Origin: Kribbella sp. VKM Ac-2569
Lineage (GTDB): Bacteria; Actinomycetota; Actinomycetes; Propionibacteriales; Kribbellaceae
Assembly (NCBI RefSeq): GCF_004216905.1
Contig: NZ_SGXJ01000001.1
Coordinates: 1,984,001 to 2,048,000, forward strand
DNA: 64,000 bases
Reading direction: 5' to 3'
The translations under genes were made by a program, and so were the position numbers. The notes under the pieces are model-generated. The model was not told the DNA's origin. It saw nothing but the letters and a program-made list of their open reading frames with translations, and did not search any database. The first letter of the stretch is position 1; every line of letters starts with the position of its first letter. This document shows positions 44,442 to 53,436 of the stretch, in pieces.

Positions 44442-47400
44442 ACAGCTGCTCGGCCTGTGCCAGGGCGCCGGGATCGCCCGAAGTGCGGTGCAGGCCCCGG
44501 AGCGCGTGAGCCTGTTCGAGTTTGTTGCCGAAGGCCCCCCAGTCCGCGGCGGCGTGCGCGAAGCCGGCGGCCGCGGTCTCCGTGTCGCCGCGGTATTCGG
44601 CGAGCAGCGCCTGAGCCGTCGCCGCCGAGTACTCGCGCATCGGCAGCACCGGCTCCACGAAGTCCACGAGGACGGCCGCGGCGTCGGCGTGGCCGGCGGC
44701 GAGTGCCGCGCGCACCAAGGACGGCAGGCGGACATCGAATTCGATGCTGCCGTGCAGATCGGCCAGTGAGGTGAGCAACTGCAGGATCTCCAGGACGCCG
44801 TCCCGGTCGCCGTCGCGCGCACGCGTCGTCGCCGCGGGCGAGGCCGCGACGGCGATCATGTCCGGCCAGCCCGCCTCCACCGCCACCCGGTACGCCTCCT
44901 CGGCGTGATCGCGAGCGCCCGACAGGCCGGACTCGACCTCCGCCACCGCCAGCGCGCCGAGGACCTCGATGCGCCGCAACAGGGTGAACGCCGGGGACGG
45001 GTGCTCGAGCTGGGCCCGGCACGCAGCGATCACCTCGGCCGCCCGGCCGGTCTCGATCATCAACTGCAGGACGGTACAGCCGATCTGCTCCATCATCTCG
45101 GCCAACCGGCGCCGGGCGGAGAACTCGCGAGCCGCTTCCAGTTCGCCCAGAGCAACCACCGGTCCCTCGATCTGCCACAGCACCCAGCCGTAGTTCAGCC
45201 ACGTCACCGCCGCATCGCGCCCCTGACCGCCCTCGAGCAGCGCGGTCAGCGCCTCCTTGACGTCGACCAGCCCACCGGTGTCCCCCAGACCGACCCGGGC
45301 GAGTCCCCGCGACTCCAGGGCCCGGAGCGGTACGGCGTACCCCTGCTCGGTCGCGATCCGCAGGGCAGAGTTCGCCGAGTCGATCGCATCCTGATAGCGG
45401 CTCGCGACCACCCGGATGCTCGCCTGGCCGGACAGCAACAGCGCCAGATCCTCGCTCGGCCCGAGCTCCTCGAGCATCCCGACCGCCCGGTCGACCGTCG
45501 CCAGGCTCTCCTCCATGCTGCTCAGCGAGTACGTCGAGGCTCGTAGGGCGAGCGCGACTCCGCGGATGTCCCCGATCGCCTCGAATCCGGCGATCGCCTC
45601 GAGGTACGCGGCCTGGGCGTCGTCGAGGCGGCCCGCCTGGAAAGCCGCCCAGCCCCAGCGCAGCAGGACCGTGGGACGTTCGGGATCGCCGGCCGGGCTC
45701 AGGGCCAGCGCGCGGTCGAGCAGGGCGAGCGCCTCGTTGGTGTCGAGGTTCATCGCCAGTTCCGCGGCCATCAGCTGGTACTTACGCGCCCGGGGAGCGA
45801 TCGCCGCGGCCGCCTCCGGGTCGCCCAGTGCTGCGGCAAGGTCCAGTGCCGTGCTGAGGTGATAGGCGATCAGGTTCGGCGTCTCGGCCTGACAGGCGGC
45901 GCAACGCAGCTCGAGCCAGTCGGCGGCGGCGAGGTGCCGTGCCGATCGAGCCGCGCGCGGCACCTGGCTGTAGGCGACGTCGCGGGTCAGGGCATGCCAG
46001 AAGGTGTATTCGTGCTGGCCCAGCATCGACGACCGCCGGACCGGACGCACCAGCTCCTTGCGGGCCAGCTCCTGCAGCTCCTGGACCACCTGGCCCGGAT
46101 CACGGTCGGACAGCGCCGCGACGGCTTCGGCCCAGAACACCGGACCGATCACGGCGGCGTCCGCGAGCAAGGCCTTGCGATCCGGCTCCAGGGTGTCCAA
46201 GCGGGCCGCGATCAGAGCCGCGATGCCGATCGGCAGGTCGGCCGAGCCGGCCTGGTCCGTCCCGCAATCGGTCACGACCCGGGCGAGTTCTTCGGCATAC
46301 AAGGGGTTGCCGTCGGCACGGCGTACCAGGCGCAGGCGGATCTCTGCCGGCACGTCCTGACCGGCGAACATCCCGGTCAGGAGTTGATCGGTCTCGTTCG
46401 CCGTCAGCGGCGAGAGGCCGACGGTGAGGGCGTTCTGGACCCCGCGGGTCCACTGCGGTCCGCGTTCGAGCAGCTCGGGGCGGGCGGTGACGACGACCAG
46501 CAAGGGCAGGTCCGTCAACCACTCGGCCAGGTGATCGACGAAGGCGAGCATCGCGTCCGTCGCCCAGTGCAGATCCTCGAACACCAGGACCACGGGCGAC
46601 TGCTCGGCGAACGACTCCAGCAGTTGCCGCCAGGCCGCGAACGATTCCTCCTGCGTCGCCGACCCCGGCTGAGCGGACTGATCGGCGCCGATCAGAGGCC
46701 CGACCCGGGCTCGCAGCCAGGCCCGGTCCGCGCCGTCCGGCACGATCGCGTCGAGCTTGGCCACGGCCTGCGCCGGTGGGTCGGTGTCCAGGATCCCGGC
46801 CTGGACCTTGAAGATCTCCGCGATCGGGCCGAACGGCGACTCGCCGTACGGCAGGGATCGGCCCTCGCGCCAGGTGACGAGCTCGTCGTGCTGATCCAGC
46901 CAGGCGCCGAACTCCGCGACGAGGCGCGACTTGCCGATGCCCGGCTCGCCGAGCAGCGTGACGAACTGCGGCACCCGCTCCGCGAGGGCCTTCTCGAACG
47001 CCGTGCACAGCAAGGTCAGATCGCGCTGCCGGCCGACCATCGGCGTACTGAGGTCGCGGATGACGTCCGTACCGAAGCGTGCTCGCGGCGAGCCGGCCTG
47101 CCAGCGTTCGACCGGACGGCTGATTCCCTTGGCCGCAACGGGTTCCAGCGCCTCGTAGCCGAAGACGCGACTTGTCGCCTCGTGGGTGCCGCGCCCGACG
47201 ACGACCGCGCCGATCGGCGCGGAGGACTGCAGGCGGGCCGCGAGGTTGACCACCATGCCGGTGACGAACGGCTCGCCGAGCTCCGGTCGCGCAGTCAGCT
47301 GGACCAGCGCCTCACCGGTCTCGATGCCGATCCGGACCTCCAGCGGACCGTCCGGGAGCATCCGCACCGCATCGAGGATCGCCAAGCCGGCCCGGACTGC

Positions 47401-47628
47401 CCGTTCCGCGTCGTCCTCCCGGGACCGCGGTGCGCCGAAGACGGCCAGGATGGCGTCCCCGGCGAATTTCTCGACCGTCCCGCCGTACCGCTCGACCGTC
47501 TGCCGCAGGGTCGAGTGGTACGGCGCCAGCCACCGGCGAACGTCCTCGGGGTCGGCGGACTCGGACGCGGTGGTGAAGCCGACGAGGTCGCAGAACAGCA
47601 CCGTGACGACCTTGCGTTCCTCACTCAT
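44416..47628 (-). CDS. Class III nucleotide cyclase fused to AAA-type ATPase and TPR-like region
   Basis: 1070-aa multidomain protein. Residues 5 to about 175 are a class III cyclase: FCDLVGFT with metal Asp14, VEKFAGDAILAVFG with Lys54 and metal Asp58, and VVNLAARLQ with the Asn/Arg transition-state pair. The usual GD before VN is GM, so activity is likely but not certain. Residues about 195-480 are a STAND/AAA ATPase (Walker A GEPGIGKS, Walker B VVLVFEDLHW). The rest is helical repeats of TPR type. It probably makes cAMP under control of the ATPase/TPR sensor. It precedes nothing on its strand; a cyclic-nucleotide-binding gene lies 25 bp upstream. Confidence 0.9.
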   Translation of the reverse strand: MSEERKVVTVLFCDLVGFTTASESADPEDVRRWLAPYHSTLRQTVERYGGTVEKFAGDAILAVFGAPRSREDDAERAVRAGLAILDAVRMLPDGPLEVRIGIETGEALVQLTARPELGEPFVTGMVVNLAARLQSSAPIGAVVVGRGTHEATSRVFGYEALEPVAAKGISRPVERWQAGSPRARFGTDVIRDLSTPMVGRQRDLTLLCTAFEKALAERVPQFVTLLGEPGIGKSRLVAEFGAWLDQHDELVTWREGRSLPYGESPFGPIAEIFKVQAGILDTDPPAQAVAKLDAIVPDGADRAWLRARVGPLIGADQSAQPGSATQEESFAAWRQLLESFAEQSPVVLVFEDLHWATDAMLAFVDHLAEWLTDLPLLVVVTARPELLERGPQWTRGVQNALTVGLSPLTANETDQLLTGMFAGQDVPAEIRLRLVRRADGNPLYAEELARVVTDCGTDQAGSADLPIGIAALIAARLDTLEPDRKALLADAAVIGPVFWAEAVAALSDRDPGQVVQELQELARKELVRPVRRSSMLGQHEYTFWHALTRDVAYSQVPRAARSARHLAAADWLELRCAACQAETPNLIAYHLSTALDLAAALGDPEAAAAIAPRARKYQLMAAELAMNLDTNEALALLDRALALSPAGDPERPTVLLRWGWAAFQAGRLDDAQAAYLEAIAGFEAIGDIRGVALALRASTYSLSSMEESLATVDRAVGMLEELGPSEDLALLLSGQASIRVVASRYQDAIDSANSALRIATEQGYAVPLRALESRGLARVGLGDTGGLVDVKEALTALLEGGQGRDAAVTWLNYGWVLWQIEGPVVALGELEAAREFSARRRLAEMMEQIGCTVLQLMIETGRAAEVIAACRAQLEHPSPAFTLLRRIEVLGALAVAEVESGLSGARDHAEEAYRVAVEAGWPDMIAVAASPAATTRARDGDRDGVLEILQLLTSLADLHGSIEFDVRLPSLVRAALAAGHADAAAVLVDFVEPVLPMREYSAATAQALLAEYRGDTETAAAGFAHAAADWGAFGNKLEQAHALRGLHRTSGDPGALAQAEQLFRVLGTPS

Positions 47629-47653
47629 CGCGCGCCCGTTCTCCCAGATCGGC

Positions 47654-48073
47654 TCAGCTCTGGGACTCGAGCGAGCGGATCCGGGCGGTCAGGGCCTTGA
47701 GCAGGGCCTGGGCGACCTCCGGGTTCTCCTTCACGACCGGCTCGAACGCGAGCGCGGACAGCGCGAATGTGGTCAGCCCGTCCGGCCCGGCCACCACCGT
47801 CGCGGACCGCGGCAGGCCGTCGATCAGCGAGACCTCGCCGAAGTAGCCCCCGACTTCCAGCGGCTCACGGACGACGCCGTTGACCTCCACGGCGGCCGAG
47901 CCTTCGAGCACGACCTGCAGGCCGGCGTCGTGGGCGCCCTGCTCGACCACATGGCTGCCGGCCGGAACCTTCAACGTGGTGCCACGCTCGATCAGGTCGG
48001 ACAGCGTGTCCTTGGACAGTCCTTCGAAGAGGTCGATCTTCGCCAGGAACTGCGGCAGGCTCTCGTGACTCAT
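47654..48073 (-). CDS. Stand-alone cyclic-nucleotide-binding (CNB) domain protein
   Basis: 139-aa protein consisting of one CNB domain (about 12-125). The phosphate-binding cassette reads YFGEVSLIDGLPRSATV with Gly79-Glu80 and Arg89-Ser90, the residues that bind the ribose and phosphate of cAMP in CRP. There is no HTH or catalytic partner domain. ATG 48073 is chosen; the GTG-like start at 48103 is possible. The gene is 25 bp upstream of the cyclase/ATPase gene and in the same direction, which suggests it reads or buffers the product of that enzyme. Confidence 0.9.
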   Translation of the reverse strand: MSHESLPQFLAKIDLFEGLSKDTLSDLIERGTTLKVPAGSHVVEQGAHDAGLQVVLEGSAAVEVNGVVREPLEVGGYFGEVSLIDGLPRSATVVAGPDGLTTFALSALAFEPVVKENPEVAQALLKALTARIRSLESQS

Positions 48074-48175
48074 GGATCGCACCCCTCGATCGGTGCCCGG
48101 CACACGGGCAACTAGTGAACTGCGCCACAGGCTACAGCCGGTCCGGGATCCTCGACCACGATTTAGCCCTGAGGC

Positions 48176-48499
48176 TCAGAAGCCAAACGCGCCGACAACC
48201 CGCAAGGGCAACCCGGCCACCGCGATACCGAACCACAGGCCGCGGGCGAGCCAGCACCTTCCACGATGCCCACGCACGCCCTGTAGCACCAGGCTGCCGA
48301 GGATCAACGCGCCCAGCACCGCGAGCAGCACAACACCGAACATCGTCCAGCCGCAGAGCACCGAGCCGACCCCGAGTAGGACCCAGAGCGGCCAGCCCAC
48401 CACCGAAGCGGGGCTCCACAACGTGTCCCGACTCCGCCAGGGCTGCTTCCCGGGCCGCCCGCATCCGCACGCGACGGGCGGCTCCGGCGTCACGCTCAT
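48176..48499 (-). CDS. Small membrane protein of unknown function
   Basis: 107 aa with a Cys-containing N-terminus (ACGCGRPG) and two hydrophobic segments (about 29-62, possibly two helices back to back: WPLWVLLGVGSVLCGW and MFGVVLLAVLGALILGSLVL) and a weaker one near the C-terminus. No family was recognised. It lies 25 bp after galE in the same direction and might be co-transcribed, but the reading frame is short and could be spurious. Confidence 0.55.
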   Translation of the reverse strand: MSVTPEPPVACGCGRPGKQPWRSRDTLWSPASVVGWPLWVLLGVGSVLCGWTMFGVVLLAVLGALILGSLVLQGVRGHRGRCWLARGLWFGIAVAGLPLRVVGAFGF

Positions 48500-48524
48500 G
48501 GATGGAGTGTGACGGTCGGCCGGG

Positions 48525-49478
48525 TCAGTTCTTCGGCCAGGCCTCCCAGGCCGTTGCGAACATTTCGTCGACGGAAAACGTGTTCTGCCAGGCGAGGTCG
48601 CGGGTGGCCAGGTCGCCGTTGGCTACGACGCGGGACGGGTCGCCGGGGCGGCGGGGGCCTTCGGCGGGGGTGAAGTCGATTCCGGTGACCCGGCGGGCGG
48701 CGTCCATGATCTCGCGGACCGACGTACCGGTGCCGCTGCCCAGGTTGTAGACGGGTTCGAGGGTCTTGCCGGACTCGAGGGCGCGGGCGGCCGCGACATG
48801 GGCACGGGCCAGGTCGGCGACGTGGACGTAGTCCTTGACCGACGTACCGTCCGGGGTCGGGTGGTCGGTGCCGTAGATCTGCGGCACCTTCCCCTGCGTG
48901 AGCAGGTCGCAGACGATCGGGAACAGGTTGTACGGCGACGCGTCGTACACCGTCGGATCACCGGACCCCACGACGTTGAAGTAGCGCAGCGAGGTGTGGT
49001 GCAGTTCCGCCGCGGCCGCCTGGTCGCGGAGCAGCCACTCGCCGATCAGCTTCGACTCGCCGTACGGCGACTGCGGGTCGGGCGCGGTGTCCTCGGTGAC
49101 GACCTCGTCCTTCGGCGTCCCGTAGACGCCGGCGCTGGACGAGAACACGAGGTTGCGGATCTCCTTGTCCGCCATCGCTTCGAGCAGCGACACCATCGCC
49201 GTCACGTTCTGCGTGTACGTGTGCAGCGGCCGCTGCACCGAAACCCCGGCGTACTTGAATCCCGCGAGATGTACGACGCCCACGACGCCCTCCAGCGCCT
49301 TGCGGACCGCCGTACCGTCGAGCAGGTTCGCCTGCACGAACGGCACCCCGTCCGGGACGAACTCCGCCTTCCCGCTCGACAGGTCGTCGATCACGACCAC
49401 GTCGATCCCGTCGTTGCGGAAGGCGCGCACCACATGCGCCCCGATGTATCCGGCACCACCAGTCACGAGCCACGTCAT
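48525..49478 (-). CDS. galE: UDP-glucose 4-epimerase
   Basis: 317-aa extended SDR interconverting UDP-glucose and UDP-galactose. The NAD loop is WLVTGGAGYIGAHV (residues 3-16), the catalytic SSSAGVYGTP precedes SPYGESKLIGEW with Tyr/Lys, and RYFNVVGSGDP and DGTSVKDYVHVADLARAH match GalE. Slightly shorter than E. coli GalE (338 aa) but complete. No Leloir-pathway partner is adjacent; with the glycopolymer genes at 53-58 kb it may supply UDP-Gal for wall polymers. Confidence 0.95.
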   Translation of the reverse strand: MTWLVTGGAGYIGAHVVRAFRNDGIDVVVIDDLSSGKAEFVPDGVPFVQANLLDGTAVRKALEGVVGVVHLAGFKYAGVSVQRPLHTYTQNVTAMVSLLEAMADKEIRNLVFSSSAGVYGTPKDEVVTEDTAPDPQSPYGESKLIGEWLLRDQAAAAELHHTSLRYFNVVGSGDPTVYDASPYNLFPIVCDLLTQGKVPQIYGTDHPTPDGTSVKDYVHVADLARAHVAAARALESGKTLEPVYNLGSGTGTSVREIMDAARRVTGIDFTPAEGPRRPGDPSRVVANGDLATRDLAWQNTFSVDEMFATAWEAWPKN

Positions 49479-49539
49479 GTCTCAGATCCTGCCACCAGAA
49501 TCTGGCCGGGACCCCGTAAACGGGCCGAACCTGTACCAA

Positions 49540-50172
49540 CTAGCAGACAGTTGCCAGCCAGAAATAAGTCAAGTCGGTCCACTCCACCTCGGCCGGGGCG
49601 ACCTGCGTTGCGAGCTCCTCCCGCGACGGGAAGTTCTTCAGCACCTCGAACGTGCGCCCGTCCGACAACTGCCGGGTCTGGTAGGTATCGCCGTCGTCCG
49701 TCGTCCGGGTGATCGGATAGTTGCTGCCCTCCACGTACCGGTTGTCCGCGAGGATCACCACACCACCCGGCTCCACCCGCTCCAGCAGGCCCTCGGCGAA
49801 CCGGCGTACGTCGGCGCGCAGGACATGGGACCAGAAGAACCCCGCGAAGATCGCGTCGAAGCGCCCCGGGACCGCGCCCAGGTCGTACGCATCCGCGGTC
49901 TCGAAACGTACGTCGGCCGGACCGTAGGACCGTGTCCGCGCAACGGCGAGCGTCTCGTCGTTCAGATCCGTCGCGACGATCGACTCCGCGGTGGTCGCCA
50001 GCGCGGTCGTCCAGTAACCGGTGCCAGCGGCAACTTCCAGGACCGAGCGACCTGCGACGAGCGGCGGCAGGAGGGCCCGCAGGCGAGCCAGGTCCTCCTG
50101 CCGTTCCGGCTTCTCGTACACCGCGTCGTACTCACCGGCACGCTTGCGGTAGTAGCTACCCAGGTCACTCAC
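49540..50172 (-). CDS. SAM-dependent methyltransferase, class I
   Basis: 210-aa cytosolic methyltransferase. Motif I is VLEVAAGTGYWT (about 45-56), followed by ATDLNDETL, FETADAYDLG, and AIFAGFFWSHV with the motif IV region. The GTG at 50172 overlaps the stop of the spermidine-synthase-like gene by 4 nt (GTGA), so it is coupled to it; the long upstream frame is not real. Substrate unknown; a partner role with the membrane protein is likely from the coupling. Confidence 0.9.
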   Translation of the reverse strand: MSDLGSYYRKRAGEYDAVYEKPERQEDLARLRALLPPLVAGRSVLEVAAGTGYWTTALATTAESIVATDLNDETLAVARTRSYGPADVRFETADAYDLGAVPGRFDAIFAGFFWSHVLRADVRRFAEGLLERVEPGGVVILADNRYVEGSNYPITRTTDDGDTYQTRQLSDGRTFEVLKNFPSREELATQVAPAEVEWTDLTYFWLATVC

Positions 50173-52265
50173 TTCGCGAGCGCTTTGACCTTCGGCGTGA
50201 GCAGGAACGCTCCGACGTACAGCAGGGCGGCGATGATCAGCAGGCCGTGGAAGCCGATGATCAGGGCCGCGTACTCGAGGCAGCCGCCGAGCATCGCGCC
50301 GAGCAGGTTCGCGCCGAACGACGCCGTACCGTCGGCGGTGTCGGTGAACCGCTTCGCGAAGATCACGTTCGCCGCGAAGATCGGCAGGAACGCGATCAGC
50401 ACCGCGACCAGCGCCCGCAACCCGACCGGCATCCCCAGCAGCCAACTGTCCGGGAACACCCACGACAACGCGAGCCCACCGAACAGCACGGCGAACATCA
50501 CCTTGATCGGTGGTGTCTTGAACCGCCTCGTCACTTCGACCGCCGCGAGCACCGCCACCAGCACGCCGGCGAAGACGATCGCGTTCACGACCCACGTCGT
50601 ACCGAACAGCAACGCGAACCCGGTGATGCTCTTCGTCTCCAGCAGCATGAACCCGGCCCCGAGCAGGAACAGGTCCGCGTACGGGCGCATCCGCCTGTAC
50701 GACGCACCGCCGCCGGCGATCCCGACGCCGACGAGACCGGCGACGAGGACCAGTCCGAGCGTGATCAGGTAGAGCGAAGGGATCCGGTCCGTGAACAGGT
50801 AGAGGAACGGCCGGTTGTCCGTGGCCGGCGGCGGCGTCTCCGCGGTCGCACCGGGCCACTCGGCGGAACACGCCTGGTCCTGCTCGGTCAGACCGACCGT
50901 CACGACCGCCTGCTGCAGACCGTCGCCGATCTTGTCCACGCAGGGCTTGTGCCCGAACGCGGCCTGCGCCGTCGACGCGAGCCGATCGATCAGCCACGTC
51001 TCGCGGTAGTAGTTGTACATCGCGAACGCGCCACCCGGGTTCAGGTGGTCACGCGCCGACTCGAACGCCTGCTGCGTGAACAGGTAGCTCTCCAGCCGCA
51101 GCGAGCTCGCGCCGTTGACCAGCGTCAGGGAGTCCGGCAGCGCCAGCAGGATCAGGTCGTACTTCTTGTCCGTCCGGGACAGGAACGCCCGCCCGTCGTC
51201 GATGTGCGAGCTCACCCGCGGGTCCTGGTACGGCCGGTCCGGGTGCAGCGCCTTGCCGAGGTCCCGGATCCGCGGGTCGATCTCGACCGCGTCGACGTGC
51301 TGCGCGCCCTTCTTCAGCGCGATCGCCACGTCCGAGCCCGAGCCGGCACCGATGATCAGCACGTTCTTCGGCGCCTTACCGGCGTTCGCCCGCTCGTACG
51401 GCAGCCCGTACTGCGGCTCCCACTGCAGGCGCGCGTCGGCCGGGATCGCCTGCTGGTGCGGTACGCCGTTGACCGTGATGGTCAGCAGCGGCACACCCTC
51501 CCAGGTGGTCTTCTTCGTCTGCACCTTGTAGTACGGCGACCAACTGTTGTCGGACTTGGTCGACTCCTTGAACAGCACGCCGAGCATCACCAGCAGCGGC
51601 GCCAGCACCATCGCGGCACTCAGCCCGGTAGCGACCGCCCGCCGGCCGGACAGCCCGGAGATTCCGGCAGACCGTGGGATCATCAGCACCGCGAACACGA
51701 CCGTGACGATGAGCCCCCACCAGATCGGCGGCGCGCCCAGGAAGGACAGCCCGGTGAACGTGACGATCCCGATCAGCGATCCGACCAGGTCGAAGCGGTA
51801 CGCCGTCAGTCGCGGAAGCTCCGCGAAACAACGGCCGACCAGCTCGGCGGGACCGGCCAGCACCACGGCGGCCGCGACGAAGATGATCGGCAGGATCACC
51901 CAGACCGGCGGGCCGGTGGTGTTCAGGCTCGTGAAGTAGATGACGCTCGACGAGCTGCCGCGGTTGACCGTGACCGGCTTCCACGCGATCACCAGGACCA
52001 GCAGGCCCAGCATGATCGGTGAGTAGTACGGCAGCCGTTTCGCCCGGCCGGAGCGCAGTACGCCGATCCCGATCCCGAGGAACGAGCCGAGCAGCACGAA
52101 GTTCGAGAAGTAACTGAGATGGACGACGTTGGACCCGGTCCAGCGGATCAGCGCGAGCTCGACGAACAGCATCAGCGCGCTGGACGCGACCAACCGTGTC
52201 CGAACACCGAACGGGCTCGGCCAACCGGTCGTGACGACGGGATCAGTAGCGGAGTCGACTGCCAT
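50169..52265 (-). CDS. Membrane-embedded spermidine-synthase-like protein
   Basis: 698 aa. About eight membrane segments (residues 25-260) precede a Rossmann SAM-binding domain (about 300-480) with NVLIIGAGSGSDVAIALKKGAQHVDAVEIDPRI and DDGRAFLSRTDKKYDLILLALPDSLTL. About eight more helices follow (500-695). The soluble part resembles polyamine aminopropyltransferases, but the catalytic VDSTDP stretch reads ALPDSLTL, so aminopropyl transfer is doubtful. Such fused proteins are known from actinobacteria and have no defined substrate. It is the first gene of a pair with a methyltransferase. Confidence 0.88.
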   Translation of the reverse strand: MAVDSATDPVVTTGWPSPFGVRTRLVASSALMLFVELALIRWTGSNVVHLSYFSNFVLLGSFLGIGIGVLRSGRAKRLPYYSPIMLGLLVLVIAWKPVTVNRGSSSSVIYFTSLNTTGPPVWVILPIIFVAAAVVLAGPAELVGRCFAELPRLTAYRFDLVGSLIGIVTFTGLSFLGAPPIWWGLIVTVVFAVLMIPRSAGISGLSGRRAVATGLSAAMVLAPLLVMLGVLFKESTKSDNSWSPYYKVQTKKTTWEGVPLLTITVNGVPHQQAIPADARLQWEPQYGLPYERANAGKAPKNVLIIGAGSGSDVAIALKKGAQHVDAVEIDPRIRDLGKALHPDRPYQDPRVSSHIDDGRAFLSRTDKKYDLILLALPDSLTLVNGASSLRLESYLFTQQAFESARDHLNPGGAFAMYNYYRETWLIDRLASTAQAAFGHKPCVDKIGDGLQQAVVTVGLTEQDQACSAEWPGATAETPPPATDNRPFLYLFTDRIPSLYLITLGLVLVAGLVGVGIAGGGASYRRMRPYADLFLLGAGFMLLETKSITGFALLFGTTWVVNAIVFAGVLVAVLAAVEVTRRFKTPPIKVMFAVLFGGLALSWVFPDSWLLGMPVGLRALVAVLIAFLPIFAANVIFAKRFTDTADGTASFGANLLGAMLGGCLEYAALIIGFHGLLIIAALLYVGAFLLTPKVKALAK

Positions 52266-52340
52266 GCGGGGCGACGTTACCGGATATCGAAGTGCACTGC
52301 GTCACCCCGCAGGCATCGTTACTTTCTGTTCAAATTGCGG

Positions 52341-53174
52341 TCAGTGACGGCGGGCCGGCTTCGGGAGCTCGCAGCCGGACTTGTTCAGGTCGATGGTCCG
52401 GTTCGCGGTCAGGCAGGTGTACAGCCACCAGGTCTGCTGGCCGTACGCCGCGCCTTGCTCGACGGTGACGTTGCCGTCGGCGTCCACCTCGCACGGGTTG
52501 TTGACCGTGCACTGCTCGCCGTCCTCGTTCCCGGTGTTGTTGATGCCGATCACCTCACCGGTCGAGGTGCTGACCACCGGCGATCCCGACGTACCGCCGA
52601 TCGTCTCGCAGCCGGGCTGCTGGTACTTGATCGAGTTCTGCCAGGTCCAGTCGCCCTCGCGGAGCTGCGGGATCGTCGCCTGCACCGAGCAGGTGTAGAT
52701 CCGCTTCCAGTACCCGGACACCACGGCCATGCCGGCGCCGTCCGCGGGACCCTGCTTGGCCAGCGTCAACGGGGACACGTTCAGGCGGCTCTTGATCGAC
52801 GCGTAGGACTCGTTGACCTCGTACACGATCATGTCGGTCTTGGTCATCGTGCCGAACAGGATCTTCGCGGCGCGGACCGTCCCGGCCCGGCTGGAGTCCG
52901 GGTTGAGCAGCGTGATCGAGCGCGTCGACGTCTTGTTCACCAGGACCTGGCCGGGCTGCAGGAACCCGCCCTCGTAGCAGTGCCCGTTGGTGAGGACGAG
53001 CGCCTTGTCGGTGGCAACCGATTCGGCGTACCGGACGAGCGACGCGGAGCAGTTGCTGAGCGCGGCGATGCCGGTGAAGTCGGCGCCGGGTGCCGCCGCT
53101 TGGGCGGAGCTGGTGCCGAGCAGGGATGTCGTCGCGACCGCTGTGGCGGCCAGGAGCGTACGGAACAGTTTCAT
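52341..53174 (-). CDS. Secreted trypsin-like serine protease
   Basis: 277-aa S1-fold protease with a Sec signal peptide (MKLFRTLLAATAVATTSLLGTSSAQA, likely cleavage after residue 26). The catalytic triad is visible: LTNGHC (His65), TKTDMIVYEV (Asp114) and GGTSGSPVV (Ser198). Seven or more cysteines suggest disulfides. There is no recognisable pro-domain longer than about 10 residues. The C-terminal 60 residues (ACLTANRTIDLNKSGCELP-like end) form a small Cys-containing extension. Secreted; substrate unknown. The SpeE-like gene ends its strand 75 bp downstream. Confidence 0.92.
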   Translation of the reverse strand: MKLFRTLLAATAVATTSLLGTSSAQAAAPGADFTGIAALSNCSASLVRYAESVATDKALVLTNGHCYEGGFLQPGQVLVNKTSTRSITLLNPDSSRAGTVRAAKILFGTMTKTDMIVYEVNESYASIKSRLNVSPLTLAKQGPADGAGMAVVSGYWKRIYTCSVQATIPQLREGDWTWQNSIKYQQPGCETIGGTSGSPVVSTSTGEVIGINNTGNEDGEQCTVNNPCEVDADGNVTVEQGAAYGQQTWWLYTCLTANRTIDLNKSGCELPKPARRH

Positions 53175-53436
53175 GGGGGCGGTTTCCTCACTGTTTGTGC
53201 TTGCAGCACTTCGTAACCCATCCCCCGGCCGGTCACCATCACAGTTGCGTGAAACCGGCTGTCCACAGGGTCATCGCAGGGGTTTTCCTGCGCTCCGTGT
53301 CAGGACTGCTACTCTTCGTTTCCGGATCCGCCCGGTCTCGAACCATCGCCGACCCCGGCACGTCGTACCTGGTGACGAGGAACGACAAGGTACGGTCGGC
53401 AGCAGCCCGCCGCCCGGATGAGAACGGAAGGACGTC

